Shown here piece by piece: positions 17,828-27,399 of a stretch of 64,000 nucleotides of DNA (position 1 is the first letter of the stretch; the number at the start of each line of letters is the position of its first letter). Location: positions 1 through 64,000 of the forward strand of contig ML014176.1 of NCBI GenBank assembly GCA_003615045.1, in the 5' to 3' direction. The position numbers and the translations under genes are program-made. The notes beneath the pieces were generated by a model, which searched no databases, was not told the origin of the DNA, and saw nothing but the letters and a program-made list of their open reading frames with translations. The stretch is from Caulochytrium protostelioides (taxonomy: Eukaryota > Chytridiomycota > Caulochytriomycetes > Caulochytriales > Caulochytriaceae).

Positions 17828-18586
17828 CGTGGGGCGAGTTCAGCGCGGCGCGCGCGGCGCTGCACGAAGAAGGAGCGGGGTTGGGAGAGGGGCTCACGAG
17901 AGCGGGGTGATAGGGACAAGAGGGACAAGACGTCGAGTTGCCGGCGTTGGCGACGATGTGGACGCTCGATGCCGCTCGATGCCGGTGGCCACGCAGTGTC
18001 GCGCAGCGTCGCGGGAAGGGGGATCGTCGGGGAGTTGCCGCGGCAGTGGCGATGGCGATGGCGCGATACGATGCGAAGCGCTGATGCATCAGCTCGCAAG
18101 GCTGAAAGTTGATGAGGGACTTCGGGTCGTCCTGAAACTCCACCCTGTGAAAGGGTGGAGTGTGATAATGAAGGCCAGAAACAGCACTTTATCATCAGCG
18201 AGAGGAGTGATACCCAGCGGCTTGCTGATCACCGGGACCGCGCCTGGGCGACTGTCGTCGATGCGGTCCGGTACACCGAGGCTGCGTGGTGCGCATGCGA
18301 TGCGACGGCAACGAGACGCCGTCGCTCCGCAGCGGAGATGCCCATCCGCCACTCCACTCCCGCTGGCGACCGGACCCACCAGGGCCGTCGGCGCGCCCAC
18401 GACGCGAGCAAACTCCGTCAATGACGTGGCTTGGGACGCCCGCATCTCCGCCACCGCCAGACTCCGCTCCCCTCCCAAAAATTCCTGTTTTCCCAACCAG
18501 GATGGCCAATCGATACGTTGCTAACATGCGTCTATTGGGATTATTGAGGCTTGGTCTGATTGGGCCTGATGCTTTGTCTCGTGTTT
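17828..18586. other. Intergenic region upstream of UTP3
   Basis: Lies between two minus-strand genes. Apart from a strong small hairpin (18137-18161) and a 14-bp palindrome (18080-18093), I see no feature. Short frames here (for example one beginning MEFQDDPKS on the minus strand) have no recognisable domain. Confidence 0.45.
18137..18161. other. 9-bp perfect hairpin
   Basis: ACTCCACCC and GGGTGGAGT are separated by a 7-base loop. It is non-coding, 310 bp upstream of the UTP3 start. It could be part of a UTR or a small RNA; function unknown. Confidence 0.6.
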
Positions 18587-19132
18587 CTAGAGGATGAGAC
18601 CCGCAAGACCGCCGAGCGAGAGCGCGGCCGGCATGATGACTTGCTCAAAGAGCGACCCGAACGCCGAGGCACCCGACTTGGCGTCGGCGCTGCTGCCGGC
18701 CGTGCTGCCCGTGGCCTTGTTGGTGGTGGCAGCGGCGCCAGTGTCAGTTGCGGCAGCGGCGGCGCTCGTCGTCGTCGGCACCCACGTGCCCAGCTCGAGC
18801 GTCGTGACGCCGGGGACCACGCACGCCTGCTGCTGCAGGTCGGCATACGTCTGGCGGAGCTGCGCGTCCGGGCACGAGTTGGTGAAACAGATCGAGACGC
18901 GCGTGAGGTGCTGGCAGCGGCACGTGTCGTAGCTCATGCCCGCGGGCGGCGCCGCACACAGCGCCTCGACCATCGGGTAGCTGTCATTGATCCCGAGGTC
19001 CTCTATACAGCGATTGAACGTGACCACCAGGTCTTGCGGGCAGCCTGCGTTGTACTGGGCTGCGGCCTGCGCCTGGACGCCTGACAGCGCCATGGCGCCG
19101 AGGGCCAGCAGCGAGAGCTTGGAGGCAGCCAT
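18587..19132 (-). CDS. CFEM-like GPI-anchored cysteine-rich surface protein
   Basis: A 181-residue protein with an N-terminal signal peptide (about 1-23, cleaving after ...SGVQAQA). It has eight cysteines in the next ~90 residues, a Thr/Ala/Ser-rich linker and a hydrophobic tail typical of a GPI signal. The second half of the cysteine spacing (C-x-C-x8-C-x4-C-x16-C, preceded by SYDT) closely follows the fungal CFEM pattern; the first half is wider than the consensus. CFEM proteins are fungal cell-surface proteins, some binding heme. If this one is a true CFEM, the Asp in SYDTC would be the heme-ligand candidate. The alternative is an unrelated eight-cysteine secreted protein. Confidence 0.7.
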   Translation of the reverse strand: MAASKLSLLALGAMALSGVQAQAAAQYNAGCPQDLVVTFNRCIEDLGINDSYPMVEALCAAPPAGMSYDTCRCQHLTRVSICFTNSCPDAQLRQTYADLQQQACVVPGVTTLELGTWVPTTTSAAAAATDTGAAATTNKATGSTAGSSADAKSGASAFGSLFEQVIMPAALSLGGLAGLIL

Positions 19133-20300
19133 GGTAGCTTATACTCTGCCAAAGAAGAAAACAAGCGAAAGCGATGAGCCTGGCGCCGGTCAAACCTAAG
19201 ACGTGTGTCGCGGTGTTTAGTCAATCAGCCAGGTGGTCAATCAGTCGGGAGCAACAAGGAGGACTATCGGTGTGGTCGAGTACGCTATTGCTGAAGTCGC
19301 TTCCACTGGCAAGAGATGTTCGGTGGCATCCCCATCCAATGCCACGGTTGGCCCTATATTTATACTCCGGCATGAACCATCGACAGCGTGCAAAGAGTGA
19401 TCGCATGAGCGGCTGCCACTAGGAGCGGCGTGATCCCAACCCACTTGGGCAGCAGCGGTCGTCCATGCTGTCAACGAGCGCCACCGAGAGAAATATATGG
19501 CCCACGCCTTCGAAAACTTCCAAATCGAAGTCACCGGATCTGGTCGAATTGGATCGGCGGTTCGCCGCCTCCTTCGAACGCCACATCCGGCCAAAAGTCC
19601 GAGTCGTCATCACCACGATCGAAACCAAGATCGATACCGATGTCACGGTCGATGTCGGCGTTGCTGGTGAATCGCTGGGCATCGACGTCTCCTCGTGTGG
19701 TCCCGATGCGAGGCCGGCCGATGCGGCGCTATCCGGCGAAGGCTCGGAAAGGAAAGGACGTGAAAGCGAAGGCTCGTGGCCCGCCCGGGAGCATCGACGC
19801 CACCGGTACGGGTGATGGGCCAAGCCCATTGCGTCGAGCAACGACGGAACGCCACGACGCCCCGTCGCATCGCGCTTCGCTCCGTCGATTGGACTCGCAC
19901 CCACGGCAGGCCTGCGTGCGCTGCGCCTGCCGAACCGCGACGGCCACGGCGGTCGGTCACGGCGGCCAAGATCGCCGCGGGTGAACTGCGTCTCCCGATG
20001 GGCTGCCTTCGGTGCGGTCGGGCACATCCCACGTCCTCCGTGACGCCGCTTCTGACGGCGATCGGCGATCGCGGGACACCCTGTGACTGGAGCCGCCCAC
20101 GCGCAGCGTGGGTGAACCGCTCCTGTCGCGGGCCTCGCCTTCCTTAGCGACACTGGCGCTCGCCGTGCCTGCGATCATCCCCGCCGCTGGGCGCCGCCGC
20201 CGAGCTTCTTTCAGTTTCTCCCGTCTGGCCACGTGCGCCTCCGCACGTGGGCACTCGCACCGCCGCATTCTCGGTAGGCGTAACTCCGACGGATCACACC
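19133..20300. other. Divergent intergenic region
   Basis: 1.17 kb between the CFEM-like gene (-) and the J-protein gene (+). Open frames present are unconvincing. The last 75 bases hold two CACGTG sites in inverted arrangement. Confidence 0.5.
20229..20250. promoter_or_regulatory. Paired CACGTG sites upstream of J-protein gene
   Basis: CACGTG at 20230-20235 and 20244-20249, with flanks that make a near-perfect inverted repeat (CCACGTGCG / CGCACGTGG). They lie 52-71 bp before the ATG. CACGTG is the class B bHLH site, and a gene for such a factor lies at 61531. Confidence 0.4.
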
Positions 20301-21587
20301 ATGCTGCCGCTGCTCGTGGGGCGTTTTCCTGCGACTGCCGTCGCGGTGGGCACGCGCGCCCGGACCGCCACCGGCCACGCCGCCGTCGTCGCCCCACGGC
20401 GACCGTGGCGACCGCCGCTGCTGGCGCCGTCCCGTCCCTACGCCTCCTATGCCGGTGGATGGGACATCCCGCCCGAGCACTTCGCCGAGTGGCCGTACCC
20501 GGACACCACGCCGCATGCCGTGCTCGGCCTCTCGCCAGCTACCGCGTCGCCCGCGCTCATCAAGAAGGCCTACTACGACCAAGCCTTCCGGCTGCATCCG
20601 GACCGCGCATGTGCGTCGACCGCCTCGGCGGCATCGGCGGCATCGGCAGCATCGGCAGCAACGGCGTCGACAGTGACAGCCGATGGCGCGCCCGATCGGT
20701 TGGCCTCGCCACGATCAGCCCAGCAGGCGCACGATCAGTTCGTCAAGGTGCAGACGGCGTACCGGCTGCTGTCCGACCGCACACTGTCACGCGAGTATGC
20801 CGCCTATCTCGAGCGCCGGCGCCGGTGGGACATGCGCGGCGGCGGCAGTCGCCGCTCATCTTCTGCCTACGGCGCTGCAGCATCGGCATCGTCCGCATCG
20901 TCAGCGGCGGGCGAGACGTATCGCCCGTCCATGGCATGGGACCGCCCCTCATGGGACGGCGATCCCTATGCGGCATTCCATCAGGACCCATACGCTGATG
21001 CGCGGGAGTCGGGCCAGGGCGCGAATCGCGACGGGATGGGCCGGCTCGCCGATCACCGAACGCTGCTGCCGTGGCTGCTGTCGTTCGTGGTCATTGTCTA
21101 CGCGAGCCTCTCGTCGGTGTCGGACCTCTCGAACCGCATCCAGCACGACCAACGCGTGGCGCAGACCTTGTGGGAAGAAGCGCGCCGCGCTGAGGGGTTG
21201 GATATGTTGGTGAGGCCGCCGCGCGCCGCTCCGCGGTGCACCCCGAATCGACCGCTCGCCGGTCCCGTTTCCGCGGGCGGCATCGACACTGATGACGACG
21301 ATGATGATGACGATGACGACGATGTATCAATGCGGAGCAAAGCCTTCCGGCGCCATTCCTCCCCGGCAAGTCCCAATGGAGATGGAGATGGCCAGACGTC
21401 AAGGCCGCGAGGGCCGCCACGGTCGCCGGGCATGGCCTACTCGTACCGCGTCGCGCCGCCCTTGACGCGGCCGATGCCCATCACGCCCCGAGAGACCGCG
21501 ACGATCGCGACCACGGCGATGCCATCGCTGCTCGCTGTTGACTCCGAGTCGCCGCCGTCGGTGCCGCCGTCGGCGCCGTCGCCCTAG
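20301..21587 (+). CDS. Membrane-anchored J-domain protein, probably mitochondrial
   Basis: A 428-residue DnaJ-family cochaperone. The N-terminus (about 1-45) is Arg/Ala-rich without acidic residues, consistent with a mitochondrial presequence. The J domain (about 70-170) has VLGLSPATASPALIKKAYYD, the HPD motif (LHPDRA) and QFVKVQTAYRLLSD, but a ~30-residue Ala/Ser insertion separates HPD from helix III. A single membrane segment (about 253-275, WLLSFVVIVYASL) follows. The tail is acidic then Pro-rich. The layout resembles DNAJC30/Jid1 proteins of the mitochondrial inner membrane, which stimulate Hsp70; orthology is not certain. The start is the first ATG after an in-frame GTG. Confidence 0.75.
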   Translation: MLPLLVGRFPATAVAVGTRARTATGHAAVVAPRRPWRPPLLAPSRPYASYAGGWDIPPEHFAEWPYPDTTPHAVLGLSPATASPALIKKAYYDQAFRLHPDRACASTASAASAASAASAATASTVTADGAPDRLASPRSAQQAHDQFVKVQTAYRLLSDRTLSREYAAYLERRRRWDMRGGGSRRSSSAYGAAASASSASSAAGETYRPSMAWDRPSWDGDPYAAFHQDPYADARESGQGANRDGMGRLADHRTLLPWLLSFVVIVYASLSSVSDLSNRIQHDQRVAQTLWEEARRAEGLDMLVRPPRAAPRCTPNRPLAGPVSAGGIDTDDDDDDDDDDDVSMRSKAFRRHSSPASPNGDGDGQTSRPRGPPRSPGMAYSYRVAPPLTRPMPITPRETATIATTAMPSLLAVDSESPPSVPPSAPSP

Positions 21588-21763
21588 TGGGCGTCATGGA
21601 CCCGAGCGCCGGTCGCTCCTGTCCTGCCCCGCATTGAAGTGTCCCGGTGCCCGTGGCGGATGAATCCAATGACCCTGTGTGCATACTGTTTAAAAAATGA
21701 AATAAATTAGAGTGGTGTGCGAACGGCGCTGCAGCGGAATCAAAGGTCATGAGCACTCGTGAT
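21588..21763. other. Convergent 3' intergenic region
   Basis: 176 bp between the converging J-protein and CGR1 genes. It is AT-richer than its surroundings, as expected of 3' ends. Confidence 0.6.
21701..21706 (+). terminator. AATAAA poly(A) signal candidate
   Basis: Canonical AATAAA 114 bp after the J-protein stop, in an AT-rich patch of an otherwise GC-rich region. Confidence 0.5.
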
Positions 21764-22276
21764 TTAGCCCTTGACCGTCATGTTCGCGATTTCGCCCGGC
21801 GTCACGCGGCGCAGCTGCTTGAAGGCCTTCTTGGACATGCGCTTGGCTTTTTTGGAGGACACGACCTGGACGATCTGGGCGCGCTGCTCGTTAGCCTTGC
21901 GGCGCTCCTCCTGCTCCTTGGCGCGGGCACGGCGCTCGTCGATCTCGCGCTGCTTTTCGGCCTTCATCTCATCCAGGATCTTCTTTTCGGCCGCCAGCTG
22001 GTCGCGCAGCGCCTTCTGGCGCTTCCAGCCCGCGTTGAGCAGGCGGCACTGCTTTGCTGACGACCGCTTCGTCTCGACCTCTTTCCACGGGCGACCCGAC
22101 ACGGGCCGGCCCCGCGGCACCACCGTCGTCGGCGGAATCGCCGCAGGCTTCGGCACCACAGCGGCCAGCTCGGCGGCCACCGATGCGGCGACCGCCTGGG
22201 CCTCGACGGCTTCGGCCTCGACGGCTTGGGTCTCAACGGCCTCAACGGCCGGCCGTTCAATATTCTCGCTCGACAT
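21764..22276 (-). CDS. CGR1: rRNA-processing protein CGR1
   Basis: A 170-residue small basic coiled-coil protein. The hallmark GRPWKEVETKRSSAKQCR motif (about 61-78) is followed by a long Lys/Glu/Arg helix and the C-terminal VVQVVSSKKAKRMSKKAFKQ segment. This is the Cgr1/CCDC86 family, nucleolar proteins needed for 60S ribosomal subunit maturation. The N-terminal ~45 residues are an Ala/Glu/Val repeat (VEAQAVEAEAVEAQ) not seen in short yeast homologues. The start is the first ATG. It is downstream of MRPL46 on the same strand. Confidence 0.92.
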   Translation of the reverse strand: MSSENIERPAVEAVETQAVEAEAVEAQAVAASVAAELAAVVPKPAAIPPTTVVPRGRPVSGRPWKEVETKRSSAKQCRLLNAGWKRQKALRDQLAAEKKILDEMKAEKQREIDERRARAKEQEERRKANEQRAQIVQVVSSKKAKRMSKKAFKQLRRVTPGEIANMTVKG

Positions 22277-22891
22277 GACGATAGCGGGAGTGCGAGGGTG
22301 GGGAATCAGAATCAGGGGGAGTCAGCAACAAGCAGCGGGAAGCACGGGTATAGCGGGCACAAGCTGTCGGAGAGGTCCCAGAGATACCGATCCACACAAG
22401 CGATGCATGGCCATCCAAGTCGCTCGTAGCTGGTGGATGTGATGCCAGCCTTGAGTCGCGCGCGAGAACGCATGCGTCAGCGTCGGCCTTCTCGGCTATT
22501 TTCAGCCCAGGCGACGGTGCGTACGGCGGCTCGCCGAACCCCCCGACCCCCCATCGGCTGCAGTGCGGGTCCGCCACACGCGGAACCCCCCACGGTCCCA
22601 AAATGTGGCGCAGCCCACTTTTTTCGCTAGCGCAACTCCGCCAACTCCGAAGCCGCTGGTGGGGGGCGCGGGTCCCAGGCATATGATGCGCCAATGGCCT
22701 GCTGATCGTAGCTCTGCGAGAGCCGGCGCCGTAGGCAGCGGACCAGATCATCCCCCGTCCGTCGTGCCGTAGTCACCAGCGACGGCCATGTCACTCTCGC
22801 CGTCAGCAACAGCGCATTTCGTCCGTGACGGACCATGCGACCACTCGATCGGCGTCTCGCCATGTCGATTTCAAGCATGTTTTCAAGAGAG
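22277..22891. other. Intergenic region upstream of CGR1
   Basis: About 0.6 kb between CGR1 and MRPL46, both minus strand. I see no gene, repeat or RNA here. Confidence 0.5.
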
Positions 22892-23800
22892 TTACACCGC
22901 TTCGGGCGCCGTGGAGCTGGTCACGTGCTGAACCGCCTCCCACGTCTGCGGGGGCAACCGCGACGCGAGCTCCTCCGCCGTGAACCATCCAAAAGCGCTG
23001 CTCGCGGGCGCATCGCTGGGCGCCACGAGCGTCCCGCCCAGCAGATGGGATTTCAGAAAGAAGGTCGGCGCCGGCGCGTCCTTAAGCTGCACGGCGACGG
23101 GCAGCTCGCCAACCACCCACGTTTCGGCGCGCTGCGCCTTGGCGCCCAGCTCCTCGTCAAGCAACCTCTGCGCTGCGGCCGCGAGCGTCTCGCCCTCATG
23201 CTCGCCTGCCCCGCCGGAGGACGCCGACGCCGAGCCCCGCCGTAATGGCGTCGTCGGCAGGCGCCACGCGCCGTCGGCCGTCTCGTCGCGCAGCGCCAGA
23301 TACAGGTGCTCGTCCTGACGGCGATTGAGATCGGTATACGCGGTGTTCGCGGCGTCCGTGTCGCGGGGGTGAATCGTGACGGTCTCCGTCTCAGTATCGT
23401 AGGGCTTCGCGAGGGCGCGGTTGTTGCCCCAGAACGTCTCGGGGCGGCGGCCGTCGTTGGCGGCAGCGAACGCGTCCGCGGCAGCGGTCTGCGCCGCTTG
23501 CCAGCGCTGCGCCGCCAGCGAGCCCTGCTTAAAGTAGAACGGTTCCGGCACGGGTCGCGCCTGCACGTTGCTGAGCGACGCGCGGTAGTTGTGGTACGCG
23601 GTCACGAACGGATGCGGCGCCGGCGTCACGATGGGCGCGCGGGTCACCAGCAGCCCGACAAGCAGCTCGGCCGCCGGCTTCGCTGACGGCGCCGGCGCTG
23701 GTGACGGGGACGCGGGGGTGGTCGCAAGGTTGCGGACGGCGGCGCGACGCCATGCCGACGGCTTCGGCGTCCAGCGCGCGACCCAACGACCCGACGACAT
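22892..23800 (-). CDS. MRPL46: Mitochondrial large ribosomal subunit protein mL46 (MRPL46)
   Basis: A 302-residue protein. The N-terminus (RWVARWTPKPSAWRRAAVRN) is Arg/Trp/Ala-rich with no acidic residues, a mitochondrial presequence. The body matches the mL46 family (yeast Mrpl17): FVTAYHNYRASL, then a degenerate Nudix-like fold (about 180-290; LYLALRDE, W-LP, GETLAAAAQRLLDEELG, TFFLKSHLLGG, FGWFTAEEL). Catalytic Nudix-box glutamates are not conserved in full, as usual for this structural protein. The frame extends upstream only from a TTG, so the ATG at 23800 is the start. It diverges from CDC27. Confidence 0.9.
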   Translation of the reverse strand: MSSGRWVARWTPKPSAWRRAAVRNLATTPASPSPAPAPSAKPAAELLVGLLVTRAPIVTPAPHPFVTAYHNYRASLSNVQARPVPEPFYFKQGSLAAQRWQAAQTAAADAFAAANDGRRPETFWGNNRALAKPYDTETETVTIHPRDTDAANTAYTDLNRRQDEHLYLALRDETADGAWRLPTTPLRRGSASASSGGAGEHEGETLAAAAQRLLDEELGAKAQRAETWVVGELPVAVQLKDAPAPTFFLKSHLLGGTLVAPSDAPASSAFGWFTAEELASRLPPQTWEAVQHVTSSTAPEAV

Positions 23801-24775
23801 GATGACGGCCGACTCGCGAGATGCGAAAATGGCAAGACGCGTATGAAGAATCGCGCGTCGCCACGTGCCGGCCAACAGGTCGGAGATGCTCGCGTAAAGG
23901 GGGGTGAGGCTGCGGTCAAGCGGCGTTCAACGACAAATAATGGTCTCGCTCCGACAAACACTGCGGAACGCCCCAGTTCGTGATGCGGGACACGGGAAGG
24001 GGAAGGAGAGGGTCGGGTCTGGGTCAGCGCCCGAGATTCAAGTATCCTTCAGGCTCGGTCGCCGTAACGGACGAAGGCCCTGAGCTTGCTCGAGTGCGAC
24101 GGGTGGCGGGGGAGGCCACGGCGACTGGCGACACGCCACGGGCCATGGCATGGCAGGCAGGTCAAATGGGCTGGCTCGCCCGACCGCGAGCAAGGAGCCC
24201 CTGCGGCCGGCCGCCCGCCCGCCTCGTCGGCAAGCGAGCCTCAGCCGTGCGTGCGGTCCCCGAGCCGAGGTGAGACAACGGTGGCGGTGGCGGCGAAAGC
24301 GCTAGCGTCGCAGCATCCGTGTCGCGAGCGGAGCACCGCATCGACGCTTCTGGGATGATCGGCAATCACCGCGATCGAGCAAAACCGAAAACCGCGCAAC
24401 GCCCATCGTACGCTTCGATTGCGGCAGCATGGCCCGTAACGCGCTGGCGCTGCGGAGATAGGTCTATTGGACGGGCATCTCGAGCCGTCGGCGCTGGCTC
24501 GGCCCCCCATGCTGGATACCCCTCGATTTACACGAAACCTCATTGAAACCGCTCCTGATCGATTGTGCTGCCCATGATTGCGAAAAACGCGGACCAGCGG
24601 GGGATCCACCGACATACGTGAGAAGCCATCTGTTAGCGGGAGCGGTCGCTGGCGCCGAACGCCGGGAGACCCAGCGAAGCGCCTGGTCAGTGCCGATCGC
24701 GCGTCACTGTCCACGCGTCCCGGCAGCACCCACAGAACTAGTCGGAGAGCCCCGGCGTCCACGCAACCTCGCAGG
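23801..24775. other. MRPL46-CDC27 divergent promoter region
   Basis: About 1 kb between two divergent starts. A CACGTG lies at 23862-23867, 62 bp upstream of MRPL46. I see nothing else. Confidence 0.5.
23862..23867. promoter_or_regulatory. CACGTG site near MRPL46 start
   Basis: A palindromic E-box core 62 bp before the MRPL46 ATG. At this GC content such sites are common by chance. Confidence 0.3.
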
Positions 24776-27399
24776 ATGGAGGATCCGGTGGCGCCGGCGG
24801 CGCCTCCGCCTCCACCCCGTGGGCGGCACCCCCGCCTGGACCCCCGTCGCCCGCAACGCGCGTCGCACCGCACTCCCAAAGCCGACCTGCCCCAGTCGTC
24901 CTACGACGCGCTGGAAGCCGTCGTCTGCCAGCACGTACGCCTGATGGCCTATGACGACGCCGAGTACTACGCCGAGATTCTGTGCATGCTCGAGCCCGAC
25001 TCCGACGATGCGCTCGTGCTTCGCGGCTGGGTCCACAGCTGCCGTGGTGACCATCAGAAGGTCTACAGCTACTTGAAGGCCGTGTCGCATCCGCGGGCAC
25101 GCTACCTCTTTGCGCGGGCCTGCATGGCCATGGAGCGGTACCGCGAGGCCGATGTCGCCTTATCGCTGCTCTTGAATAGCTTGGAAGCCCAGCAGCAGGA
25201 TCCGGCAGCGGCCGCGCAGGCTGCGCGCCATCCGGTCCCGCTGCCCTCGCTTGCCTATGTCAACCAAATGTCTGGGGTCTGCTGTCAGTAAGTCGTCACT
25301 GGCCAAGGGATGAGTCGTGAGCATGCAGAGCTCTACGAATAAATGCAATATCGCTGCGACGAATCGGCAATGAATGATCCTGAGACGTATAAGCGTTATT
25401 CATCCTGTTCTGATTTTGTTATGATCACTAGAAAGCTGTACGGCCATGTACAAGCGGCCCAATTCTATCGCAAAGCGTTGGAGCTGAACCCCTTTATGTG
25501 GCTCTCGTTTCGTAATCTTTGTGAGCTCGGCGAACCGGTCGAACCCAACACGATCTGGTCGCCGAGTCAATGCCATGCCACGTTAGCACAGGTGCATCGT
25601 GCTTCGCAGGATCCGACGGATCTGTCTGTGAAGGATGAGCCTGTATCGACCAATCGCGACATGCCATCATGTGAGCCAGACATTTTCGATCCGACCGCAG
25701 ACGCCTCAGAAGCCGAGTCCCCGTCAGCCGTCGACCATGCCCCGGAAGAATCCGAATCAGAAGACCAGGATATCCGAGCCCATACCCAACGCCGCCCTGA
25801 CTCGCAGCCACGGCGCCATGAAGATCGCCAACCAATCACCGCCGCCTCCACTAAACGCAAACGGCATCCGTCGGATTTGCCGAACGTCGATGCCCCCTTG
25901 AGCGCGCAGCCGCCGTCGCCGTCGTCCAAACCCACTCGCAAAAAAGCATCACGTAAGGCATCGCGGCGGCACCTGTCATCGCCACCTGACGCCGCCTCCC
26001 TCGATCCGCTGTGGTCCTGTCTCGCCGTGCTCGGCTTCAGCTACGCGTATCTGTTTGCGTTCCAGCTCGATGACTGCCTCTCGAGTCTCGACCGGCTGCC
26101 GTGGTGTCTCCGCGCATCGTCAACACTCCAGTGTTTGCGCGCTCGCGTCTATTATGAGAAGTGCGACTGGCAGCGATCGTCGCAGATCTTTGCCCGTGTC
26201 CGTGACCACGATCCCGCGCGCATCGAAGACATGGACGTCTACTCGTCGGTGCTTTGGCATCTGCGTGCGACCGTCGAGCTCGCCGCGCTGTCGCAGGACC
26301 TCCTTCTCCGGCATCCGCGCGCGGTCGAGACGTATATCACGATGGGCAACTGTTTCTCGGCACATCGCAACCACGAGCGCGCCATCCGATGCTTCCGCCG
26401 CGCGGTCCAGCTCGACCCGGCCAACAGCTATGCGTATACCCTGCTCGGACACGAACACATGGCCTGCGAAGACATGCCAGCCGCCACCCAAGCATTCCAG
26501 CAAGCGCTCGCGCACCAGACGTGGCACTACAATGCCTTCTATGGCATGGGATTCCTGGCCTTGCGCCAAGAACGGCCGTCCCAAGCCAGTGTCCTCTTGC
26601 AACGCGCGATCGCCATCCATCCAACGCATCCGATCCTGCTGTGCTTAGCGGCCACCGTACACGTTGGCCAGGGTGACTTTACCTCGGCCTTGGCGTTGCT
26701 GGACAGTGCCGAGACGCATGCACCCAACCACCCGCTCGTACTCTTCCGTCGCGCAGCGCTCTTGACCGACATGGACCGCGACGAAGAGAGTCTCCAGGTC
26801 TTGCGCCGGCTGCAGGATCTGCCGCAACCCGCCGACGCGCTGTCCCCCTATTTCCTGGCCAGCCGCGTGCTTCTCAAGCTCGGACGGCACCACGAAGCGC
26901 TGCAGAGCTTGGTCGCAGGCCAGCAGGTCGCCACGCACGGGTTTGTCCTAGAGCAGGATGAACGGAAACGTGAAGTGCAACGTCGCCGCACAGCAGTCCT
27001 GATCAAAGAAATCATGGGTAAGTCGGGTTATCTGCGACCATCGCCAAATCGTATAGGTATCGGAGGAAACGATTTCAAGCAATGAGATGAACTTACCTTT
27101 GCCTTCATGCTTCCATTCTGGGTGATCCGTGCATCTTGAATATTTCGTTGCGGCTGATTGCATGCGGCATGAGTACAGAGAAACTGCAGCACGCCGGGGT
27201 TGATACAGAAAACGTGGCCTTGGGTCTGTACGACATTCCCGAGGATCTGGGCCCGCCCCCCAACGAGAGCTCGGGGGTGACGACACCCGGATCGCACCGG
27301 CTGTCCGGAGGCGGCAGCGACCGTCGCGAGAGTCTGACCCGCGCCGGCTCAATCCCGCCGCATCAAGTGGATCAGGACGTGCTCACCATGTTTGAATAA
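24776..27399 (+). CDS. CDC27: Anaphase-promoting complex TPR subunit CDC27 (APC3)
   Basis: Three exons: 24776-25287, 25432-27017 and 27179-27399, giving 772 residues. The N-terminal TPR dimerisation region (YDALEAVVCQHVRLMAYDDA; LLFARA-like repeats) runs across intron 1 into KLYGHVQAAQFYRKALELNP, the expected APC3 continuation. A disordered charged linker (~215-390) leads to the C-terminal TPR superhelix (YITMGNCFSAHRNHERAIRC; SYAYTLLGHEHMACED; WHYNAFYGMGFLALRQ; and more). This part binds the IR tails of coactivators and Apc10. Exon 3 supplies a short tail ending ...QDVLTMFE. Both splice junctions are in phase. The gene looks less GC-rich than its neighbours. The start is the first ATG; upstream the frame opens only at TTG. 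Confidence 0.92.
25288..25431 (+). other. CDC27 intron 1 (144 bp)
   Basis: Donor GTAAGT, acceptor CACTAG. Phase 2 junction (CA+A) joins the N-terminal TPR block to KLYGHVQAAQF. Confidence 0.88.
27018..27178 (+). other. CDC27 intron 2 (161 bp)
   Basis: Donor GTAAGT after ATG-G, acceptor TACAG. A CTGAT branch-site candidate lies near 27152. Phase 1 junction gives ...IM-EKLQHAG. Less certain than intron 1, because the tail is not conserved. Confidence 0.75.

Noticed and set aside
18090..18200. C/D-box snoRNA candidate on the minus strand upstream of UTP3
   Set aside because: TGATGA and CTGA motifs occur, but the stem lies in the wrong place relative to the D box and no antisense guide is evident.
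24506..24521. 16-bp exact match (CCCATGCTGGATACCC) shared with 51047-51062
   Set aside because: About one such 16-mer pair is expected by chance in a window this size; no extension of the match on either side.
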